DNA of 64,000 nucleotides from Streptomyces caatingaensis (GTDB lineage Bacteria; Actinomycetota; Actinomycetes; Streptomycetales; Streptomycetaceae): positions 620,001 through 684,000 of the forward strand of contig NZ_LFXA01000017.1 in the NCBI RefSeq assembly GCF_001187435.1, read 5' to 3'. Positions 34,711-42,563 of the stretch are shown here, piece by piece. How positions within the stretch are numbered: position 1 is the first letter of the stretch; each line of letters starts with the position of its first letter. Both the position numbers and the translations under genes were made by a program. The notes below the pieces were generated by a model. The model saw nothing but the letters and a program-made list of their open reading frames with translations. It did no database searches and was not told where the DNA came from.

Positions 34711-36248
34711 TGGTTCTCCTCGCCGAAGCGCCCGCCTCGGTGGCGGCCCTGCTCCCGCGCGCCGTCCAGTCCGTCGACTGGCTCGCCGTCGCCCCGCCGA
34801 CCCTCCTCGCCCTCGCGGCCCTCGCCGTCCTCGTCGCCGACCTCTTCCTGCCCGTGGAGCGCAAGCAGCTCCTCGGCGCGGTCACCCTGGGCGGCATCGT
34901 CCTCTCCGGCCTCTCCCTGCTTCCGCTGCACGGCGGCCACCGCAGCACCTTCTGCCTCACCACCGGCAGCCACACCTGCAGTTACGAGGCCGACCGCTTC
35001 ACCCTCGTCATCCAGCTGCTCGTCCTCGGCGGCGCGCTGCTGACGGCGCTGCTCTCCCACGACGCCGTCCGCGACGAGCGGCTGCCCGCCGGCGAGTACT
35101 GGTTCCTGCTGCTCTCCTCCGCCGCCGGTGCCGCCCTGCTGCCCGCCGCCCGCGACCTCGCCACCCTCGTCGTCGCCCTGGAGGTCGCCTCCCTGCCCGC
35201 CTTCGCCCTGGTCGGCCTGCGCCGCGGCGACCGGCGCTCGGCCGAGGCCGCGCTGAAGTTCTTCCTCTCCTCGGTCACCGCCACCGCCGTCACCCTGCTG
35301 GGCGTCAGCTTCGTCTACGCGGCCACCGGCACGCTCCACCTCACCGACATCGCCCACAGCCTCGGCGACACCGACCCGCGGCTGGCCGTCCTCGCCCGTA
35401 CCGGCGTCGTCCTGACCCTCGTCGGCTTCGCCTTCAAGACCGCCGCCGTGCCCTTCCACTTCTGGGTGCCCGAGGCGTACGTCGGCGCGCCGCTGCCGGT
35501 CGCCGGCTATCTCTCGGTCGTCGGCAAGGCGGTCGGCTTCACGGGCATCGCGCTCGTGACGGTCGTCGCGTTCCCGTCGTACGCGAACGTGTGGGGGCCG
35601 GCGCTCGCCGTCCTCGCCGCCGTCACGATGACCGCCGGCAACGCCGCGGCCCTGCGCCAGCGGCCGGACCGGCGGCACGGCGCCGTCCGGCTCCTCGCCT
35701 GGTCCTCCGTCGGCCAGGCCGGCTACCTGCTCGTCCCGCTGGCCGCCGCCGGCTACGCGCGGGAGCCGGGACGGGCGGTCGGCTCCACCGTCGCGTACGC
35801 GCTGATGTACGCGGCCGTGAACCTCGGCGCGTTCGCCGTCGCCGCGCTCGTCGCCCGGACGAGCCCGGCCCAGCGCCTCGCCGACTACCGCGGCCTGTTC
35901 GCCCGCCGCCCGGCCGCCGCCCTCTGCCTGGCCTTCTTCCTCCTCTGCCTGGCCGGCCTGCCGCCGGGCGTCATCGGCCTGTTCGCGAAGGTCACGGTCT
36001 TCTCGGCGGCGGTGGACGCGGGGCTGGGGTGGCTGGCGGTCGTCATGGCCGTCAACGTCGTGGTCTCGCTCTACTACTACCTGCAGTGGACCGCACTCCT
36101 CTTCCGCCCGGCGGACGAGGGCGCGGCGGCAGCCCCGGAGGTGCCCGCCCGGCTGGGCGCGGCGATCGGCCTGGCGGCCGTGGCGGGCGTGGTGCTCTCG
36201 GGGGCGCCGCAGCTGGTGCTGCGCTTCGCGTCCGGGGCGCTGCTGTAG
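34710..36248 (+). CDS. nuoN2: NADH-quinone oxidoreductase subunit N, second cluster
   Basis: Encodes 512 residues of the NuoN antiporter-like family. Evidence is DLATLVVALEVASLPAFALV with the buried Glu near residue 160, KTAAVPFHFWVPEAY with the conserved Lys near 242, and LAGLPPGVIGLFAKVTVFSA near 410. It lacks the long N-terminal insertion present in the nuoN at 4131-5798. It is the last gene of the second cluster; a 12-bp-stem hairpin follows within 20 bases. Ten genes from nuoA2 to nuoN2 overlap or abut with almost no spacing, so they are very probably one transcript. Confidence 0.95.
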   Translation: MVLLAEAPASVAALLPRAVQSVDWLAVAPPTLLALAALAVLVADLFLPVERKQLLGAVTLGGIVLSGLSLLPLHGGHRSTFCLTTGSHTCSYEADRFTLVIQLLVLGGALLTALLSHDAVRDERLPAGEYWFLLLSSAAGAALLPAARDLATLVVALEVASLPAFALVGLRRGDRRSAEAALKFFLSSVTATAVTLLGVSFVYAATGTLHLTDIAHSLGDTDPRLAVLARTGVVLTLVGFAFKTAAVPFHFWVPEAYVGAPLPVAGYLSVVGKAVGFTGIALVTVVAFPSYANVWGPALAVLAAVTMTAGNAAALRQRPDRRHGAVRLLAWSSVGQAGYLLVPLAAAGYAREPGRAVGSTVAYALMYAAVNLGAFAVAALVARTSPAQRLADYRGLFARRPAAALCLAFFLLCLAGLPPGVIGLFAKVTVFSAAVDAGLGWLAVVMAVNVVVSLYYYLQWTALLFRPADEGAAAAPEVPARLGAAIGLAAVAGVVLSGAPQLVLRFASGALL

Positions 36249-36263
36249 GGCGGCTGCCGGGAA

Positions 36264-36298
36264 GCGCCGGACGGGCCGGAACCCACCCCGTCCGGCGC
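36264..36298 (+). terminator. Hairpin terminator of the second nuo cluster
   Basis: A perfect 12-bp stem, GCGCCGGACGGG (36264-36275) with CCCGTCCGGCGC (36287-36298), and an 11-base loop, beginning 16 bases after the nuoN2 stop. Confidence 0.65.
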
Positions 36299-36332
36299 CT
36301 GAGCACGCCCCCGCGCCGGGCGCGGCAGGAGA

Positions 36333-36353
36333 CGGCGAAAGGGCGGGGCGGGG
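36333..36353. repeat. Dispersed GC-rich intergenic repeat, diverged copy
   Basis: 19 of 21 bases match the blocks at 19331-19351 and 52517-52537. It lies between the nuoN2 terminator and htpX. Confidence 0.4.
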
Positions 36354-36494
36354 AGAACGCCCCCCGGCGTTCACCCGAACGCCACCCCCGGCCCCCGTGC
36401 ACAAGGGAACTAGCTCCTCCCGCCTCGCGTTGACCCAAGCGAAAGGTTCCACTGGTTCAAGGGTTCCCCTGCCGCACCACTTGGAGGGCGTACC

Positions 36495-37358
36495 GTGCAC
36501 CGCCGGCACAACGGACTCAGGACTGCCGTGCTCCTCGGGGGGCTGTCCGCGCTCATCATCGTCATCGGCAGCGCCTTCGGCCGCACCGGCCTCGTCGTCG
36601 CCGTCCTCCTCGCCCTCGGCACCAACGCCTACGCGTACTGGAACAGCGACAAGATCGCCCTCCGCGCCATGCGCGCCCGCCCCGTCAGCGAGTTCGAGGC
36701 GCCGCAGCTCTACCGGATGGTCCGCGAGCTCTCCACCGCCGCCCGCCAGCCCATGCCCCGGCTCTACATCTCACCGACCGAGGCCCCCAACGCGTTCGCC
36801 ACGGGCCGCAATCCGCGCAACGCCGCCGTCTGCTGCACCGACGGCATCCTCCGCATCCTCGACGAACGCGAGCTGCGCGGCGTCATCGGCCACGAGCTGA
36901 GCCACGTCTACAACCGCGACATCCTCATCTCCTCCGTCGCCGGCGCCCTCGCCTCGGTCGTGATGTTCCTGGTGAACTTCGCCTGGCTGATCCCCTTCGG
37001 CCGGTCCGAGGACGACGAGGGCCCGGGCATCGTCGGCATGATCATGATCATGCTGCTGGGCCCGGTCGCGGCCTCCCTCATCCAGCTCGCCGTCAGCCGC
37101 TCCCGGGAGTACGAGGCCGACGCGTCCGGCGCCCGCCTCACCGGCGACCCGCTGGCCCTCGCCTCGGCCCTGCGCAAGCTCGAGGCGGGCACCCGGCAGC
37201 TGCCGCTCCCGCCCGAGCCCCGCCTCGAAACCGCGAGCCACATGATGATCGCGAACCCCTTCCGTCCGGGCGAGGGCCTGTCGAAGCTCTTCTCCACCCA
37301 CCCCCCGATGGCCGAACGGATCGGCCGCCTGGAGCGGATGGCCGGCGGCGGGCACTGA
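36495..37358 (+). CDS. htpX: Membrane zinc metalloprotease HtpX
   Basis: Encodes 287 residues, the usual HtpX size. Two N-terminal helices (GLRTAVLLGGLSALIIVIGS, GLVVAVLLALGTNAYAYW) precede the M48 peptidase domain. The zinc site is VIGHELSHVYNRDIL near residue 135, with the third ligand in SREYEADASGARLTGDP near 210. Two more helices lie between them, and STHPPMAERIGRLERM near the end is a family signature. HtpX degrades misfolded membrane proteins. The GTG at 36495 has GGAGGG seven bases upstream. It is convergent with the small secreted protein gene. Confidence 0.95.
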   Translation: MHRRHNGLRTAVLLGGLSALIIVIGSAFGRTGLVVAVLLALGTNAYAYWNSDKIALRAMRARPVSEFEAPQLYRMVRELSTAARQPMPRLYISPTEAPNAFATGRNPRNAAVCCTDGILRILDERELRGVIGHELSHVYNRDILISSVAGALASVVMFLVNFAWLIPFGRSEDDEGPGIVGMIMIMLLGPVAASLIQLAVSRSREYEADASGARLTGDPLALASALRKLEAGTRQLPLPPEPRLETASHMMIANPFRPGEGLSKLFSTHPPMAERIGRLERMAGGGH

Positions 37359-37371
37359 CGGCCGCCGGGCG

Positions 37372-37587
37372 CTAGTGGACGGGGACGGGGTCCAGATCGG
37401 AGATCGGCTGCCCGTTGGACGTACCGTCCACACAGACCCACGAACCGTTCTCCGTCACGTCGGGATAGCCGCCGTTCTCGATGCAGGTGCCGAGGTCCAC
37501 GTCGGCCGGCTGCGCCTGTGCGGCGGCGGGTATCCCGAACACGCTCACGGCGGCGGCCAGGGCCGCCGAAACGATCGCTGTACGCAT
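37372..37587 (-). CDS. Small secreted protein, function unknown
   Basis: Encodes 71 residues from the ATG at 37587, with GGGAGGAACC just upstream. A clear signal peptide (RTAIVSAALAAAVSVFGIPA, ending AQA) leaves a mature part of about 43 residues. That part contains two cysteines (GTCIENGG and SWVCVDG) that could form a disulfide. The family is unrecognised. The longer open frame extending to 37926 is GC-rich noise upstream of the signal peptide. It ends 13 bases from htpX, on the opposite strand. Confidence 0.75.
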   Translation of the reverse strand: MRTAIVSAALAAAVSVFGIPAAAQAQPADVDLGTCIENGGYPDVTENGSWVCVDGTSNGQPISDLDPVPVH

Positions 37588-38026
37588 GGTTCCTCCCGGT
37601 TCACGAGAGTGACGATGTCCGCCGAACGGCGGCACGCCCCACCATGACCGCGCCCGCGCCCCGCAGCGCGCTGCGTTAGGCCATCCGGGGGACGTACGGA
37701 AGCGGCGGGCCCCGGACCGCCGCTCACCCGCCCCCCGCCGCCCGCCGCGCCCAACTCCCGTGCCCGGAAGGCCCGTTCGGCCCGCCACCCCGGCACCGTC
37801 ACCGCCCCCGCCGAACCCGCCCGCGCCGTCCGAACGGACCCGTACGCACCGCTCGACGGACCCGTGCGCACCGACGCGGCGCGCCCCCGCCGCCGCGGCA
37901 GCACCCCCGGACCCCGCCCGCACCACCCGCCGTCCCCCCGCCTCACCTGCGGAAAGGGAGGCAACCGCGCGTCACTGCCCCGGCGTCTCAGTGGCCGGAG
38001 AATCATTCGCGTGGAAGGCTGTTTTC
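37588..38026. other. Gene-free GC-rich interval
   Basis: About 440 bases between the divergent small secreted protein gene and the YccF gene. Several frames stay open, but they have biased, proline- and arginine-rich translations and no start supported by a ribosome binding site. It presumably holds both promoters. I see no clear element. Confidence 0.5.
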
Positions 38027-38419
38027 ATGAGGCTCATCCTGAACGTCATCTGGCTGGTCCTCTGCGGCTTCTGGATGGCGATCGGCTATGCCGTCGCGGG
38101 AATCATCTGCTGCATCCTGATCATCACCATCCCCTTCGGCATCGCCTCCTTCCGTATCGCCTCCTACGCGCTGTGGCCGTTCGGCCGGACGACGGTGGAG
38201 CGGCGGGACGCCGGTGCGGGTTCGCTGATCGGGAACGTGATCTGGATCGTCTTCGCGGGCTGGTGGCTGGCACTGGGCCACATCGTCACCGGGATCGCGC
38301 TCTGCTGCTCGATCATCGGGATCCCGCTGGGGATCGCCAACTTCAAGCTGATCCCGGTCTCCCTCATGCCGCTGGGCCGCGAGATCGTCCCGACGGACGC
38401 GCCGTTCGCGACGCGCTGA
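38027..38419 (+). CDS. YccF domain-containing inner membrane protein
   Basis: Encodes 130 residues with the duplicated YccF domain. The first copy is LNVIWLVLCGFWMAIGYAVA ... IPFGIASFRIASYALWPFGR, and the second is IGNVIWIVFAGWWLALGHIV ... IPLGIANFKLIPVSLMPLGR. Each contributes two helices and the IPFGIASF/IPLGIANF motif. The function of this membrane family is unknown. The ATG at 38027 starts directly at the first domain; an in-frame extension upstream to 37760 reads as non-coding. The next gene follows after 71 bases on the same strand. Confidence 0.88.
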   Translation: MRLILNVIWLVLCGFWMAIGYAVAGIICCILIITIPFGIASFRIASYALWPFGRTTVERRDAGAGSLIGNVIWIVFAGWWLALGHIVTGIALCCSIIGIPLGIANFKLIPVSLMPLGREIVPTDAPFATR

Positions 38420-38490
38420 CGGCGCCGGCGCCCGGCGGTGCGGGCGGCCGCCGGAGCCCCGTTGTCAGTGGTGGGTGAGAGGATCGGTTC

Positions 38491-39129
38491 ATGGCTTTTT
38501 CCATCGAGATCGTCCGTGATGCGGACGACGAGCGCACCCTCGCGGTCGTCCTGGGCCACGACACGGACACCCACGCCCTCGCCGGGTCGGTGACCCTGCT
38601 CGACCTGGGCGCCGAGGACCCCGCCCTCCGGATCGTCGCGCTGCCGGAGGTGCCCCGCGAGGCCCTGGTGCCCCTGATGCGGGAGGCGGCGGCCGTGGCG
38701 CGGGAGGCCGGTGGGACGGTCCTGCGGTGGGTCACGGAGTCCGAGGAGGAGGAGCGCCCGGCGCTGGAGGAGCTCGGCGCCGTCGAGGGCGACGAGGTCC
38801 ACCGCTGGTGGCGGCTGGAAACGACCCCCACCGGCCCCGCCCCGGACGCCGCCCCCGCCTTCCGCGTGACGCGCGAAGACGCCCTGTTCGACGTCGAGTT
38901 CGAGGGCGACACGGCGATCCTGGCGCACGACCGCGTGGAGGACGGCACCGTCGCCGGCCTCACCGAGCTCGTCACCGCCGCCCTGGAGAAGGTCCTCGCC
39001 GAGCACCCGGGCACGCGCGAGGTCCTCGCCTACTCCGGCCCCGACGACGACGTCCTCAACTCGGCGCTGTCGGCGGCCGGTTTCGCCCGGACGCCCCGGC
39101 GGGCCGTCGAATACGGCCTGCCCCTGTAG
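38491..39129 (+). CDS. Hypothetical protein, possibly GNAT-like
   Basis: Encodes 212 residues, ATG start, rich in Glu, Asp, Ala and Val. I do not recognise the family with confidence. The order of strands and helices, with a central VPLMREAAAVAREAGGTVLRW and a C-terminal STUDY-like helix LTELVTAALEKVLAEHPGTREVLAY followed by SALSAAGFARTPRRAVEYG, resembles N-acetyltransferase folds in which a variant residue late in the domain reads GF. No acetyl-CoA loop of the usual Q/RxxGxG/A form is visible. It is cytoplasmic, with no membrane segment. It may be co-transcribed with the YccF gene. Confidence 0.7.
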   Translation: MAFSIEIVRDADDERTLAVVLGHDTDTHALAGSVTLLDLGAEDPALRIVALPEVPREALVPLMREAAAVAREAGGTVLRWVTESEEEERPALEELGAVEGDEVHRWWRLETTPTGPAPDAAPAFRVTREDALFDVEFEGDTAILAHDRVEDGTVAGLTELVTAALEKVLAEHPGTREVLAYSGPDDDVLNSALSAAGFARTPRRAVEYGLPL

Positions 39130-39281
39130 CGGGCACGCCGCCCCGGCGGCGGGACGGCCACGGGCAGACGGTTTTCGGCCGACCTCGCGCCTTTCCCGGC
39201 CAAGCTCCCCGGCTCACAGCAGAGTTGGGGAGCCGCGCACCGTTCCGCGCGGCCCGTACGGAACGGAAGGGAACCGCCCAC

Positions 39282-39761
39282 GTGCCCCTCATGCCCCTCA
39301 GCAAACCGCGGCTGCGCGCCGCCGCCGTGACCACCGCCGCCGTCCTCGCCGTGGGGGCACCCACCGCGTACGCCGCCCTCGACCCCGGCGGCGACCCGTC
39401 GACGACCGCGCGGTCCGCGGCCGTGCGCGGCAAGCCCTACATCGGCACGCACCTCTACTTCGGCACCGGCCGCCCCGACGGCAAGCCGGATGTGACGGAG
39501 AAGCAGTTCCTGGCCTTCGTCACCAAGACCGTCACCCCGAGATTCCCCGAGGGCCTGACCATCGAGGACGCCCGCGGCCAGTGGCGCGACGCCAAGGGCG
39601 TGGTCATCCGCGAACGCTCCTACGAACTGACGCTGCTCTACCCGAAGTCACAGGCGCGGGCCAAGGACGCGGGCATCGAGGCGATCCGCTCCGCCTACAA
39701 GAAGGAGTTCCGCCAGGAGTCGGTGATGCGGGCGGACGAGCCGGCGAACGTCGACTTCTGA
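39282..39761 (+). CDS. Secreted DUF3574 protein
   Basis: Encodes 159 residues from the GTG at 39282, preceded by GGAAGGGAACC. A signal peptide (LRAAAVTTAAVLAVGAPTAYA) leads to a mature domain with THLYFGTGRPDGKPDVTEKQ, FPEGLTIEDARGQWRD and RSYELTLLYPKSQARAKD. These are characteristic of the DUF3574 family, whose role is not established. It is followed by a strong hairpin. The gene was originally convergent with yajQ, before the integrated element at 39855-44295 separated them. Confidence 0.85.
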   Translation: MPLMPLSKPRLRAAAVTTAAVLAVGAPTAYAALDPGGDPSTTARSAAVRGKPYIGTHLYFGTGRPDGKPDVTEKQFLAFVTKTVTPRFPEGLTIEDARGQWRDAKGVVIRERSYELTLLYPKSQARAKDAGIEAIRSAYKKEFRQESVMRADEPANVDF

Positions 39762-39780
39762 GCCGCCCCTCCCGGCGGCG

Positions 39781-39836
39781 GACGAGGGCGCGCCGCGGAA
39801 GGTCGGAAACCTTCCCCGGCGCGCCCTCGTGTCAGG
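39781..39836. terminator. Long hairpin terminator, probably shared originally by the DUF3574 gene and yajQ
   Basis: Outer arms GACGAGGGCGCGCCG and CGGCGCGCCCTCGTGTC pair, with an inner stem GGAAGG/CCTTCC. It lies 20 bases after the DUF3574 stop and 19 bases before the left attachment-site copy. Confidence 0.7.
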
Positions 39837-39854
39837 GGGGCAAGCTCCCCGTCG

Positions 39855-39873
39855 TCAGCGGTAGTTGGCGAGC
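39855..39873 (+). repeat. Left attachment-site copy
   Basis: TCAGCGGTAGTTGGCGAGC matches the yajQ 3' end at 44277-44295 (TCAGCGATAGTTGACGAAC) at 16 of 19 positions; all three differences are A/G. Read on the minus strand it still encodes A-N-Y-R-stop, like the yajQ C-terminus. Confidence 0.6.
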
Positions 39874-40057
39874 CGCCCGCTTGATCGTCTGACCTGCACG
39901 GACGCCAGGAGATGTGCCCTGACCTGTGAAAACTACTTTCGGTAGTTGTCGCGATTTTCCGCGGCTTTCTGGGGTCCTGTGCCCTCGCTGTGCCCTCGAC
40001 CGCGTGCCGTCCAACGGCTGTGCGAGGGGAGGCGAGGGCACTCTGCGTGCTGACTTC

Positions 40058-40533
40058 TCAGTCCCGGGTCGCTCCTGCCGGCCACAGCACGCGCACAGGC
40101 ACACCTGTCCGGTGGGCGTAGGCGACCACGTCGCCGTTCCGCCGTAGCCCCGGGCAGGCTGGCTGTCCCACACCGCGAGCACTTCGGCAACGAGGCCGAC
40201 GAGTAGTTCGCTGCCCGCCATGTGTGCCTCAGAGGTGGACTCGGCGAGACCGGTGTGGTGAACGTCCGAGGCGCGGCCGAGGAGTTCGTCATAGGTCTCG
40301 TGGTGCCAGTCGGGCAGGCCGTTCCGGTATTCCGCCGCGGGAACGACGACTTCGACGCGTCCCCCGTGATCGGGCACCGCCCGGACGAACCGGGAATCCG
40401 GGCCGTCCGCAATGCAGCTCACGCCCACCAGTTCAACGGGCGGGTACGCCTTGACGGCATCGGTGAGTTGCTGCCGCACCTGTTGTTCGACCTTGTCGGT
40501 CAACCCTCGGTGGCCGGTGATGCCGATCCTCAC
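40058..40533 (-). pseudogene. SLOG-like Rossmann-fold protein, frameshifted near its C-terminus
   Basis: The GTG at 40533 starts a protein that reads MRIGITGHRGLTDKVEQQVR, PVELVGVSCIADGPDSRFVRA, EVVVPAAEYR and GLAESTSEAHMAGSELLVGL. This pattern looks like the nucleotide-binding SLOG superfamily. At about 40130-40134 the frame breaks. One missing G would join GYGGTA to DVVAYAHRTGVPVRVLWPAG, ending at the TGA at 40058-40060 and giving about 158 residues. In the present sequence the frame instead runs on with a nonsense tail to 39832. The gene lies 13 bases after the regulator gene on the same strand, with GAGGGGGAC before the GTG. It is either a real pseudogene or has a sequencing indel. The family assignment is tentative. 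Confidence 0.6.
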
Positions 40534-40546
40534 CTGTCCCCCTCGT

Positions 40547-41427
40547 TCACAGGTAGGTGTCGTTCAGCCACACATCGAAGTCACGGAAGTCGCCGGCGGC
40601 GCTGCGGACGAGTAGCCCCGCCGAAAGGTCCGGGCGCGCTCGGCCACCCTGCCGGAGCGTAGCCGCAGGCCAGTGTCGAGCGCCTGGGTTGCGAGACCGA
40701 AGGCAACGTCGAGTTGACCCGCGCTCATGTACCCGGCGGCCACGTCCAGTGTGAGCAGCGCTCGCTGTTTCTCGTGGCTCGACGACAGGGCGGCCGATGC
40801 GTCGGCGAGGGACGACTGCACCCACCGAGGACGCGCCAACCGGGCGCCGCAGGTCACCCGAGCCGCCGCGATCTTGCGTTCGTCGAAGGCGAAGACCCAC
40901 GGCCATGGTGGCGCCGTATCCGCCGTCATCCGGGCCACCGCCGCAGCACTTGCCAGTAGGGCACGGTCGGCGGCCCGCTCGTCACCGGCCGTGGCGTGTG
41001 CGACCGCCTTGAGGGAAGAGAGCCACGCCGCCGCAATCGGTGGCCGTTCCGATCCAAGTTGCCGCCTCGCCGAGCGAATCAGGGAAAGCCCCTGTGCACA
41101 GTTGCCGTACTCGACCTCGAACTGAGCCAAGCTGCCCTGCTGGTAAGCGATCAACAGCGGATCGCCGGCACGGCGCGCGGCCTTGATCGCTGCGCCGTAC
41201 CACGTGCGGGCTGAACCTCGGTCGGACATGTCCCAGCTCAACCAGCCGACGAGGCTTGCAACCCCGCTTCGGAGGTTGCGCCGTTCCACCGCATCGCTTC
41301 CGTCTGTGCACTGGCCCGGTGCTGCGCCACTGTCGGCAAGGCCGACCAGCCGGAGCGGGATGCCGAGATGGTGCGCTGCCCGGGCGAGGGCGGTCATGTC
41401 GTACTCGCCCGTGCCGCGCTTCTCCAA
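40547..41427 (-). pseudogene. XRE-type regulator with TPR-like C-terminal half, N-truncated and frameshifted
   Basis: The visible frame (TTG at 41427, or no true start) begins LEKRGTGEYDMTALARAAHHLG, which corresponds to the end of a helix-turn-helix domain. A stop lies seven codons upstream, so about 45 residues of the DNA-binding domain are missing. The middle is alpha-helical and TPR-like (WYGAAIKAARRAGDPLLIAY, GLSLIRSARRQLG, LLTLDVAAGYMSAGQLDVAF). Near 40585-40620 the frame shifts. The present frame ends in nonsense at 40564, while a shift by one base gives DFRDFDVWLNDTYL and a stop at 40547-40549, close to the next gene. It formed an operon with the SLOG-like gene. Confidence 0.6.
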
Positions 41428-41439
41428 GCGTAATGTCGG

Positions 41440-41546
41440 ACCAATTCATTGGTTCCTGTCCCTCTCACGGTAGGCAGGGGAGACCGGATACGCGACCCTG
41501 CGTACCCGCCTGCTGCATACCGGTATGAGGGTCCGCATGAATGCGG
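41440..41546. promoter_or_regulatory. Divergent promoter region with three short palindromes
   Basis: ACCAATTCATTGGT (41440-41453, 6-2-6), CATACCGGTATG (41516-41527, perfect) and CCGCATGAATGCGG (41533-41546, 6-2-6) lie between the truncated regulator gene and the DUF7848 gene. They are operator candidates. No binding evidence is available from sequence. Confidence 0.4.
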
Positions 41547-41609
41547 CGTAGCCATGCGCCACAGCGGTTCGCTCGTCTCACGCAACAACAGGTCTGAGGA
41601 GCAACCGAC

Positions 41610-41948
41610 ATGGCGATGACCGTACGCCGCTGGTACCGGCACGCCGAGTGGACCACCATGCAGGACCCGAACACCGCTGAAGTGTTCTCCCTTGAGTGCA
41701 GCGAGCAGGGCTGCGGGGCCGAGTTCAGCGTCAAGGACGGTCAGTCCGAGGTCGAGAGCTGGAAGTACCAGCACACGATCAGCACGGGGCATCGGCGGTT
41801 CTGGGAGACGTACGGGCGGTCCGTGCTCGTCGGGCCTCCGCCGGGCGCCATCGTCGCCGGCGAGATCGTCGGCCACGAAAGGGCCGTTGACTCCTCCGGA
41901 AGCCGCGGCCGGCCCGTCCTCGAGCGGGTCCACGGCGCGACCGGCTAG
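41610..41948 (+). CDS. DUF7848-type small protein, function unknown
   Basis: Encodes 112 residues from the ATG at 41610, with TCTGAGGAGC upstream. The sequence MTVRRWYRHAEWTTMQDPN, then FSLECSEQGCGAEFSV and KYQHTISTGHRRFWETYGRS, suggests a small zinc-finger-like or beta-rich fold. Two Cys come before and a His lies after the central loop, but a full ligand set is not certain. Similar proteins are common in Streptomyces accessory regions near XRE regulators. The C-terminal 30 residues (PPPGAIVAGEIVGHERAVDS) are probably unstructured. It looks intact, unlike its neighbours in the element. Confidence 0.6.
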   Translation: MAMTVRRWYRHAEWTTMQDPNTAEVFSLECSEQGCGAEFSVKDGQSEVESWKYQHTISTGHRRFWETYGRSVLVGPPPGAIVAGEIVGHERAVDSSGSRGRPVLERVHGATG

Positions 41949-42013
41949 AGCCCCTGCCCCTCTGCGGTCGAGCCCGGGTGAGGCTCCCCCCCCCGGCGGC
42001 GGGACAGGGCCGT

Positions 42014-42044
42014 CCGTCCGGCTGCACGGGGGACAGCCGGACGG
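42014..42044 (+). terminator. Hairpin after the DUF7848 gene
   Basis: An 11-bp perfect stem, CCGTCCGGCTG with CAGCCGGACGG, around a 9-base loop, 65 bases after the stop. Confidence 0.5.
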
Positions 42045-42210
42045 CTCCAGGCTCCGCCCTCGCCAGGTGATCGGGTGATGTGCCTCTTGCTCACTACGAA
42101 CTCCTGCCAAGGGGGCGGGTACTACGCCCGCCTGGTTGTCCTCGTGGCCGTCGATGGCCGGGCGGGTCAGCAAGTGCAGTGCACCACTCCAACGTAAGGA
42201 GAGCGGCACT

Positions 42211-42528
42211 ATGCGCACAGCAGTCAAGACGCGGACGCGAGATCCGCGCATCATCCTCAACGCGGTACAGGAACGAGTGCCGCACCTTGTCGCCGACGTC
42301 GGCGTATCGGACCTGTGGAAGAGGGAAGTTGCGCTTCCCCTCCGCGACGGCGTGGCAGTCCGCAGCCTGGCAGAACGCATCCTTGGCCAGGGCATCGCGT
42401 ACCTGATCACGGCCGCGGTGCCTTTCTTTCGAACAGATGGGCGGTGCTTCGTGGGGGACGGCTCGCAGCGTGGTGTACGTCCCTGCGCCGTCCCCGGATG
42501 GGCCCATTCCGCCCGTCGGGCGCCGTGA
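42211..42528 (+). CDS. Hypothetical protein, probably a C-terminally degraded gene
   Basis: Encodes 105 residues from the ATG at 42211, with a good AAGGAG ribosome binding site. The first 65 residues (RDPRIILNAVQERVPHLVAD, VSDLWKREVALPLRDGVAVR, SLAERILGQGIAYLIT) have real coding character and codon bias. The rest (after AAVPFFRTDG) reads like out-of-frame sequence, so a frameshift or fusion near 42420 is likely. I do not recognise the family. It lies inside the decayed element and faces the next ORF. Confidence 0.4.
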   Translation: MRTAVKTRTRDPRIILNAVQERVPHLVADVGVSDLWKREVALPLRDGVAVRSLAERILGQGIAYLITAAVPFFRTDGRCFVGDGSQRGVRPCAVPGWAHSARRAP

Positions 42529-42563
42529 TGTGGCGGACGGCGTCGGTGCCCGGTTCGAGAACG

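Noticed and set aside
37588..38026. Possible gene in the GC-rich gap before the YccF gene
   Set aside because: Open frames on both strands are Pro/Arg-rich with no start signal; they look like non-coding DNA.
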